Below are positions 53,160 through 61,575 of a stretch of 64,000 nucleotides of DNA, piece by piece. Positions within the stretch are counted from its first letter, which is position 1. The number at the start of each line of letters is the position of its first letter. The translations under genes and the position numbers were made by a program. The notes under the pieces were generated by a model that did not search any database, was not told the DNA's origin, and was given only the letters and a program-made list of their open reading frames with translations. Origin of the DNA: a bacterium endosymbiont of Escarpia laminata (GTDB taxonomy: Bacteria > Pseudomonadota > Gammaproteobacteria > Chromatiales > Chromatiaceae); contig QGON01000068.1 in NCBI GenBank assembly GCA_003660235.1, forward strand, positions 124,001 to 188,000, in the 5' to 3' direction.

Positions 53160-53633
53160 GTGAAAAAAATCGCTATTTTCGTCGATGTGCAAAACATCTA
53201 CTACACCACGCGACAGGCCTACGGCCGCCAATTTAATTATCGAAATCTTTGGCAACGAATAAACGCTGGAGGAGAGATTGTTTCCGCAGTCGCTTATGCC
53301 ATTCATCGAGGTGACGACAAACAACTGAAATTTCAAAATGCGCTCAGGCAAATTGGCTTCACAGTAAAGCTCAAACCCTATATTCAGCGGAGTGACGGCT
53401 CTGCCAAAGGTGATTGGGACGTTGGTATTACCATTGATGTGATGGAGTCAGCAAGAGACGTTGACACCGTGGTACTGCTGTCTGGTGATGGAGACTTTGA
53501 TCTACTGCTGAAAAAGATCAATGAGGATTATGGCGTCACGACTGAAGTCTATGGCGTACCGGCGCTCACAGCCAACTCGCTCATTGATGCCACGAGTATC
53601 TATCACCGCATTGATGAAGGCTTATTACTCTAA
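53160..53633 (+). CDS. NYN (LabA/DUF88) domain protein
   Basis: 157 residues of the PIN-like NYN superfamily, likely an RNase or RNA-binding protein. It begins with the conserved KKIAIFVDVQNIYYTTRQ, has KGDWDVGITIDVMESA and VVLLSGDGDFDLLLKKI; the acidic residues Asp9, the DVG Asp and the SGDGDF Asp pair make up the expected metal site. The start is a GTG, chosen because the frame upstream shows no family sequence. Convergent with the GlcG-like gene, and divergent in direction from the signalling run. An inverted repeat in its leader may control translation. Confidence 0.88.
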   Translation: MKKIAIFVDVQNIYYTTRQAYGRQFNYRNLWQRINAGGEIVSAVAYAIHRGDDKQLKFQNALRQIGFTVKLKPYIQRSDGSAKGDWDVGITIDVMESARDVDTVVLLSGDGDFDLLLKKINEDYGVTTEVYGVPALTANSLIDATSIYHRIDEGLLL

Positions 53634-53652
53634 CCATCCTACCGTTGTTTCA

Positions 53653-54165
53653 TCACTCGGCAAATTCAAGCCGTTCTTCAACCGACTCAAGCCCCTTGAT
53701 GGCGCAGGCCTCATCTTTTTCCCCGCCTGGCGCTCCGCTGACACCCACTGCGCCAAGTCTGCTTCCCGCCGCGTTGATAGGGACGCCTCCCACCATCATC
53801 AATATTCCACGAACATGGTTCATTTCCTGCCGGATATCCTGCCGTTTCTCCCGGAATTCCCCGGATTTAAGCCCGGACATCACCACAGCATTCGCCTTCT
53901 CCTCGGCAATCTGCAGGGTAAACCTGGAAGCGAGGTCATCCCGTAAGGCAGCACGGATATCCCCGTTGCGATCGACCACAACCGCGCTCACCTGATATCC
54001 CTTGGCACGGCAGGCCAAAACTGCTGCATCTGCAATATCACGTGCCAACTCCATGCCGATGATCTTGATGCTGATAGTGTCGTCCGCCACCCCCTGGGTT
54101 GGGAGACAGAGTAAAATGAGTAGAAAACAACCAATAAATGAGAGGTTTTTGTACTGTTTCAACAT
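53653..54165 (-). CDS. secreted GlcG/HbpS-family protein
   Basis: 170 residues from ATG 54165: a signal peptide (FIGCFLLILLCLPTQGVA) followed by the DUF336/GlcG fold (ARDIADAAVLACRAKGYQVS, VVDRNGDIRAALRDDLAS, GGVPINAAGSRLGAVGVSGA). HbpS relatives bind haem or corrin-type cofactors in the extracytoplasmic space; the role here is not known. It is convergent with the NYN gene and divergent from the unknown gene at 54270. A longer reading frame upstream is not supported because it would overlap the neighbour's promoter and lacks family similarity. Confidence 0.85.
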   Translation of the reverse strand: MLKQYKNLSFIGCFLLILLCLPTQGVADDTISIKIIGMELARDIADAAVLACRAKGYQVSAVVVDRNGDIRAALRDDLASRFTLQIAEEKANAVVMSGLKSGEFREKRQDIRQEMNHVRGILMMVGGVPINAAGSRLGAVGVSGAPGGEKDEACAIKGLESVEERLEFAE

Positions 54166-54269
54166 ATCTGTGTCCCTGTTTGGCCTCGATTTTGAGACCA
54201 TCCTACAGGTCTCACCAGGATCCCAGAAGGGCAGAAGACGAAGCCACCACTGCCTGCTACAATCCGGGC

Positions 54270-55046
54270 ATGCAACTCCCACTTGTGGATATCAACTCAA
54301 TTGCCGACAGTTTCCATGACCTCGCCAGTGACGTGGCCGAGGCTTACGAAGATGTCGGCCTGCCATCCTCTGGAGAGATCCAGCCTCCGGATCTCATCAT
54401 GCAGGCTATGTACAAGCTTTTTGACCTGCTCAGAACACTCGACAACTGCCGTATCGATTGTGCCCCAATCCCCGAGCAAAGCCGGGAAGATCAGTCGATG
54501 ATGGCAAATCATGACATACATGAACTTGGGGACTACGGCATCAATCTGCTGATTGATATCTCCATCTGCGCCAAAAACCTGAAAATGGAGAGACACAGCC
54601 ATGAGCTGGAAAATCTCACCTTCCCCCTCGCCATTTGGATAGCCCGCCAATGCGGTGAGTTGAGCACCCTGGAACCCGTGGTAAATGCACTGGCAATTCT
54701 GGCCAACACGATCGGGGAACCTTTACACCTTGAACAACTCTATCTTCTCACCGGGGAGATTCAGGATGCGGTGTCACCGCTATTGCAGAGCGACCGGGAC
54801 AGGAGCAACCCCAACCGCCCCTGGCGCGTGCTCCTGCTCAACCGTGCGATTATCGCCACTCGCAGCCACCGCAGCGAACTGATGGAAGAGGCATACGGAA
54901 ATCTCGTGGAAAAACTGCCAGAGGATGCGGCTGGTTTTTTCAGGCAGGGAATGGAGCAGATGGAGGCGTTAAACTACCCGGATCACGTGCGTGATATTGT
55001 ATTGCGTTACTTTCATAAATGGAGCGCCCAGCGCACGTTACACTAG
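54270..55046 (+). CDS. conserved-looking protein of unknown function
   Basis: 258 residues from ATG 54270 (MQLPLVDINSIAD). I do not recognise a family. It is acidic and almost wholly alpha-helical in appearance, without signal peptide or membrane segment. Leucine-rich amphipathic stretches (IMQAMYKLFDLLRTLDNC, VVNALAILANTIGEPLHLEQLYLL, AYGNLVEKLPEDAAGFFRQG) resemble helical-repeat (TPR-like) proteins, and it contains NRPWRVLLLNRAIIATRS as a distinctive basic segment. The start is placed where the frame leaves the divergent neighbour's leader. yciB follows after 43 bases, so it may belong to that transcript. Confidence 0.7.
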   Translation: MQLPLVDINSIADSFHDLASDVAEAYEDVGLPSSGEIQPPDLIMQAMYKLFDLLRTLDNCRIDCAPIPEQSREDQSMMANHDIHELGDYGINLLIDISICAKNLKMERHSHELENLTFPLAIWIARQCGELSTLEPVVNALAILANTIGEPLHLEQLYLLTGEIQDAVSPLLQSDRDRSNPNRPWRVLLLNRAIIATRSHRSELMEEAYGNLVEKLPEDAAGFFRQGMEQMEALNYPDHVRDIVLRYFHKWSAQRTLH

Positions 55047-55089
55047 TGTAATAATCACGTTGATAGAGCACTAAGGACTCAATATTGGA

Positions 55090-55755
55090 ATGAAGTTTCT
55101 CGCCGATTTTTTCCCGGTCATACTTTTCTTTGTCGCATACAAACTGTATGGGATCTACGCAGCCACCGCTGTGGCTATTGCGGCGTCTTTCGTTCAGGTG
55201 GGATATGGCTGGCTGCGCCACCGCCATGTTGAGAAGATGCATCTCATCACATTGGGGATCCTGGTTGTCTTCGGCGGCCTGACCCTCATTCTGCAGGATC
55301 GCACCTTCATAATGTGGAAACCCTCGGTCATCAACTGGCTTTTCGGTGGAGTATTTCTCGGCAGTCTGTTTGTTGGGGAAAAACCCCTGCTGGAACGAAT
55401 GATGGGGGGCAGCATTAATGTCCCGTCACTCATCTGGCGAAAGCTGAATACCACCTGGGGGCTCTTCTTCATCCTGCTTGGTTTTCTCAACCTCTACGTG
55501 GCCAACGACTTTTTTATTGCCGAACAGGCCCTGATCCATCAAACAGGCATTACAGAGATCGACTTCGACCAGTGCAGCACCCTGTTTCAGTCAAATGAGT
55601 TGGAAATGTGCCTTAATGCAAAGTCTCTTGAAGAGAGTTGGGTAAATTTCAAACTTTTCGGCATGATGGGCCTGACAATGGTCTTCATTATTCTGCAGGC
55701 GTTCTACCTGGCACGTCATATGCGGGATACTGAGGAAGCGCCTGAGGAGAATTGA
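55090..55755 (+). CDS. yciB: septation protein A / inner membrane-spanning protein YciB
   Basis: Intracellular septation protein A family (IspZ/YciB), an inner-membrane protein linked to cell envelope synthesis and division. It begins MKFLADFFPVILFFVAYKLY, has about five helices (ATAVAIAASFVQVGYGWLRHR, LITLGILVVFGGLTLILQD) and the signatures FIMWKPSVINWLFGGVFLG, KPLLERMMG and WRKLNTTWGLFF. At 221 residues it is longer than E. coli YciB (about 179) because of an insert of about 40 residues after LYVANDFF, before the final helix. yciI follows after 3 bases. Confidence 0.93.
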   Translation: MKFLADFFPVILFFVAYKLYGIYAATAVAIAASFVQVGYGWLRHRHVEKMHLITLGILVVFGGLTLILQDRTFIMWKPSVINWLFGGVFLGSLFVGEKPLLERMMGGSINVPSLIWRKLNTTWGLFFILLGFLNLYVANDFFIAEQALIHQTGITEIDFDQCSTLFQSNELEMCLNAKSLEESWVNFKLFGMMGLTMVFIILQAFYLARHMRDTEEAPEEN

Positions 55756-55758
55756 AAC

Positions 55759-56061
55759 ATGTTTTACGCCATCATCGCAGAAGATCATGAAGAGAGCCTT
55801 GAGCAACGTTTGAAGGCTCGCCCGGATCATCTGCGTCGACTGGAAAAACTGCAACAGGAGGGGCGGCTGTTGCTGGCAGGCCCACACCCGGCCATCGATT
55901 CGGAAGATCCGGGACCGGCAGGTTTCAGTGGCAGCCTTGTGGTGGCGGAATTCCCCTGCTTGGAAGACGCCCGCGAGTGGGCCAATAGCGACCCCTATGT
56001 AGCGGCCGGCGTCTACAATCGAGTGACGGTGAAACCTTTCAAGAAGGTTCTGCCGGGTTAA
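55759..56061 (+). CDS. yciI: YciI family protein
   Basis: 100-residue ferredoxin-like fold protein. It starts [20 protein letters not shown] and contains the conserved [22 protein letters not shown] (His near residue 22) and [22 protein letters not shown] (Asp). The yciB-yciI order, 3 bases apart, is conserved in gammaproteobacteria. The biochemical role of YciI is not settled. A repeat-rich segment follows. Confidence 0.92.
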   Translation: MFYAIIAEDHEESLEQRLKARPDHLRRLEKLQQEGRLLLAGPHPAIDSEDPGPAGFSGSLVVAEFPCLEDAREWANSDPYVAAGVYNRVTVKPFKKVLPG

Positions 56062-56094
56062 ATGAAGATCCTCGCCGCTCCTACGAACGCTAAC

Positions 56095-56230
56095 TAGTGT
56101 TCGTCCGGAAACCCATATCTAACCGCAAAGAACGCGAAGAGCGCTAAGGTAAAACATTGATTAACAATAAATTACCTTCGTGTACTTCGTGCGCTTCGTG
56201 GTAAAAAACGGCGTTTCCGGACAGGCACTA
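56095..56230. repeat. MITE-like dispersed repeat, copy A
   Basis: Terminal repeats TAGTGttcGTCCGGAAAC (56095-56112) and GTTTCCGGACaggCACTA (56213-56230) match at 15 of 18 positions. The inner 100 bp (56110-56209) is homologous to 41991-42090 on the opposite strand: AACCCATATCTAACC start, AT-rich centre, CTTCGTGCGCTTCG and GGTAAAAAAC end. No coding capacity. It lies between yciI and the lipoprotein parvulin gene. Confidence 0.7.
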
Positions 56231-56271
56231 ACTAAAATTCAAACCAAATTTTATCTATCAAAGGCCCGACA

Positions 56272-57198
56272 ATGAAGAAACAACTTCTCGTAACTACTCT
56301 CTGCAGCGCTGCACTCCTTATTGGTTGCAGCCAAAAAGCCGGCAGCAGCGACAATCAGAAAACTGCCGCGCCGGCCAGTGAAGAGAAACGCTCTGCGATC
56401 CTACCGCCGACCCATCCCCGTAATGACACGGTACTGACTCCGGATGTGTTGCTCACCGTGAACGGACAGCCGGTCACCAAACCCATGTACGGCATCTACT
56501 TCCAGGACCGTGCCGGCCGCATTCCCGGTGCCGACAAATCCCAGGAGATGCAGATGACGGTGCTCAACGAACTGGCCAATGTGCTGATCGTGGCCCAGGA
56601 TGCGGAAGCGAAAAATATTGATAAACGCCCTGAAGTCGCCGCCACACTGGCGCTGCTGCGCGCCAAGCTGCTGACCCAGACCGCGATTCAGGAGTACGTC
56701 AAAGCCAACCTGCCCAGTGATGCGGATCTGCAGCAGCTTTACGATGAAAAATACGCGGGGAAATCCTCGGTCGAGTACAAAGCACGACACATCCTGGTCA
56801 AAGAGGAGGAGCAGGCCAAGTCAATCATTACCGAACTGGAACAGGATGCTGATTTTGCTGAACTGGCCAAAACCCACTCTACCGGACCTACGGGTAAAAA
56901 CGGCGGAGACCTGGGTTGGTTTGATGGAGATCAGATGGTCAAACCCTTCTCCGATACCGTCAAGACGATGGAAGCCGGCAGCTATACCAAAGCACCGGTG
57001 AAGACCCAGTTCGGATGGCATGTCATTCTGCTGGAAGAGACAAGGGAACAGCCCGCCCTCGCTCTTGAGGCGGTCCGCAAGGAGTTGATGACCGAACTGC
57101 AGCAAAAGGTACTCAGCGAGTACATTCAGGGCCTGCGGGCAAAAAGCAAACTCGAATTCAATGAGCAGGCCGGCCTGAAAAAGAGAGAGGAAGGCTGA
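56272..57198 (+). CDS. lipoprotein parvulin-type peptidyl-prolyl isomerase
   Basis: 308 residues. The signal peptide ends in a lipobox (LCSAALLIGC, Cys19), so it should be anchored to a membrane facing the periplasm. A SurA/PrsA-like N-terminal helical domain (VNGQPVTKPMYGIYF; VLNELANVLIVAQDAEAKNI) is followed by one parvulin domain (about 165-260): YKARHILVKEEEQA, STGPTGKNGGDLGWF, KTQFGWHVILLEE. It probably folds outer-membrane or secreted proteins. A parvulin gene after yciB/yciI is a common gammaproteobacterial arrangement. A perfect hairpin follows the stop. Confidence 0.9.
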   Translation: MKKQLLVTTLCSAALLIGCSQKAGSSDNQKTAAPASEEKRSAILPPTHPRNDTVLTPDVLLTVNGQPVTKPMYGIYFQDRAGRIPGADKSQEMQMTVLNELANVLIVAQDAEAKNIDKRPEVAATLALLRAKLLTQTAIQEYVKANLPSDADLQQLYDEKYAGKSSVEYKARHILVKEEEQAKSIITELEQDADFAELAKTHSTGPTGKNGGDLGWFDGDQMVKPFSDTVKTMEAGSYTKAPVKTQFGWHVILLEETREQPALALEAVRKELMTELQQKVLSEYIQGLRAKSKLEFNEQAGLKKREEG

Positions 57199-57216
57199 TC
57201 CGCAAAGCTGAATTCT

Positions 57217-57242
57217 GGCAGGCGTCGGAGCAGACGCCTGCC
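57217..57242 (+). repeat. 10-bp perfect hairpin after the parvulin gene
   Basis: GGCAGGCGTC, loop GGAGCA, GACGCCTGCC. It lies 18 bases after the stop codon. No U-tract follows, so it may stabilise the 3' end rather than act as an intrinsic terminator. Confidence 0.5.
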
Positions 57243-57257
57243 CTCTCTGGAGAAAAC

Positions 57258-57286
57258 TTGACAATTTTATTGAAATAATCGAAAAT
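57258..57286 (+). promoter_or_regulatory. candidate sigma-70 promoter for the PEP-CTERM-like gene
   Basis: TTGACA (57258-57263), 17 bases, GAAAAT (57281-57286). The -35 is perfect and the -10 matches four of six. It lies about 185 bases before the ATG at 57472, in strongly AT-rich DNA (57243-57460), so a long leader or a second promoter is likely. Confidence 0.4.
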
Positions 57287-57471
57287 TAGGAACTTATTTC
57301 TTCTTTTTAACGCCCTCCTAGTCTATCTATTTTCCCTTATTTTACAAAGCATTACCAATTGTTAATTCTTTGCAAAAATATGTTAATTCCTATTCTTTCC
57401 CATGTCAGACTGAATTAAAATCCCCCTGCGGCCTAAAACTATTAATTAATAATATTCACGGGGAAGTAAAC

Positions 57472-58128
57472 ATGAATAATATCCGTAAATTGCTTGGCGC
57501 AGGAATTCTCGGCGCTGGTATGGTGGTTTCTTCCGGCGCATTTGCCGACACCATGATGATCGATACTTTTGATGTCAAGAACGACGCAGGCTGGCCTGCT
57601 GTTCAGTTCGCAGCACCTGGTAGTATCTCCCTGACTGACACCGGAGCAGCACTCGGTGGTGACAGAAACACCACTATCAACATGACTGCAACTGGCGGCA
57701 GCCCGGACATGCTCTACGCCGATGTCATCATCGCTGACAGCAAATTCTCCTACAACGCCTTCGACGGTGATGTGGGAAACGCCATCTTCACCTATGATCT
57801 GAGCAGTGTTACCGGCATCATTGATGCGCTGAACATCGATGTACTCTCCACCGACCACGGCCTTGGTATCTCCTATGATATCGATGGTTCTGGTGGCAGC
57901 TTGGCGGCAAACGCCGCTGGCTCATTCAGCTTCGCCATGGTGGGTTTTGATCTGGCAACCGCCAGCCTGTTGACTGTGACCTTCGATGCCCCTTCTGCAC
58001 TCGACTTCTCTATCGACAACATCTCTTTCACCACCCCTGCTGTTGCTGCACCCGCTCCTGCTCCGCTGGCGCTGATGAGCCTCGGTCTGGTGGCATTGGC
58101 TACCGTTAAACGTCGCAAAAGCGCTTAA
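57472..58128 (+). CDS. secreted protein with PEP-CTERM-like C-terminal sorting tail
   Basis: 218 residues. An N-terminal signal peptide (LLGAGILGAGMVVSSGAFA) precedes a beta-rich, Asp/Gly/Ser/Thr-rich domain of about 165 residues with few charged Lys/Arg. The C-terminus reads PAPAPLALMSLGLVALATVKRRK: a Pro-Ala motif, one hydrophobic helix and a basic end, the layout of PEP-CTERM sorting signals in a PAP variant. Such proteins are exported and processed by an exosortase, often with exopolysaccharide. ATG 57472 follows GGGGAAG; a longer frame upstream is not supported. It is monocistronic, with a strong terminator. The domain itself is not one I can name. Confidence 0.75.
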   Translation: MNNIRKLLGAGILGAGMVVSSGAFADTMMIDTFDVKNDAGWPAVQFAAPGSISLTDTGAALGGDRNTTINMTATGGSPDMLYADVIIADSKFSYNAFDGDVGNAIFTYDLSSVTGIIDALNIDVLSTDHGLGISYDIDGSGGSLAANAAGSFSFAMVGFDLATASLLTVTFDAPSALDFSIDNISFTTPAVAAPAPAPLALMSLGLVALATVKRRKSA

Positions 58129-58140
58129 TTCAGCCAAACA

Positions 58141-58208
58141 GGCAGATCCCTATCCTTGATCTGCCGGTATAAAAAAAACCCGGACGGTCTATGACCTCCG
58201 GGTTTTTT
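58141..58208 (+). terminator. Rho-independent terminator after the PEP-CTERM-like gene
   Basis: CCCGGAcGGTC-tat-GACCtCCGGG followed by TTTTTT (58179-58208) is a strong intrinsic terminator, preceded by an A-run that makes it usable in both directions. A second 8-bp hairpin (GGCAGATC/GATCTGCC, 58141-58165) precedes it. Confidence 0.9.
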
Positions 58209-58283
58209 ACTTTCAATATAGGCAGGTTCAAGTGCAGCGAAACCGGCGACAAGACCCAGCCCGCTCCGCATGCTTGATCAGGC

Positions 58284-58577
58284 CTACGACTCGTCTTTAC
58301 TATTCATCCTGCCGATACCCGTCATGGGCACTACAGTGGACTGCTGCGGTTCATCCGCATAATAGGGACGTTCCTGAACGGTGCGCCCGGCCGCATCTGC
58401 CAGCTCCTTTTCCCTCGCTGTAATCAATACCAGACAGTGACGGATGTCCTGAATGGTGTTCTCCGTCAGGGGATGCTGCAGGCTCCGGTGTTCCGGAGTG
58501 GTATCTCGGATGATGGAGGTCAGTACTTTACGCATGACCATCATGACATCCCGCTCTTTGGATGACTCTTCGCTCAT
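58284..58577 (-). CDS. small protein of unknown function downstream of ligA
   Basis: 97 residues from ATG 58577 (MSEESSKERDVMMVMRKV). The central part, RKVLTSIIRDTTPEHRSLQHP then LTENTIQDIRHCLVLITARE, looks like a conserved helical domain I associate with short gammaproteobacterial proteins sometimes labelled 'segregation and condensation protein A', but I cannot confirm this. No membrane helix or signal. It is in the same direction as smc-zipA-ligA, after a 170-base gap with repeat-like GC-rich sequence (58700-58735). Function unknown. Confidence 0.6.
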   Translation of the reverse strand: MSEESSKERDVMMVMRKVLTSIIRDTTPEHRSLQHPLTENTIQDIRHCLVLITAREKELADAAGRTVQERPYYADEPQQSTVVPMTGIGRMNSKDES

Positions 58578-58752
58578 AATCCTTACCCTGTAAATCTCAG
58601 CTCTCATCCGGAAAACGGTTCCGAATGCTCAATAATGTTGCCAAGCTTACCGGAATTGAAACCCCGATTACCACCGGTGAATCGGGAAAGCGGCTCTTAT
58701 CGTTGTAAGGATCGCGTCCTCGCGTCGAGGCGCCGCTACGTAAGCTATCTCT

Positions 58753-61571
<2,819 letters not shown>

Positions 61572-61575
61572 CGTC

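Noticed and set aside
54032-54048. Sigma-54-like TTGGCACG...TTGC on the minus strand
   Set aside because: The GG-GC spacing is 11, not 10, and it lies inside the GlcG-like coding sequence.
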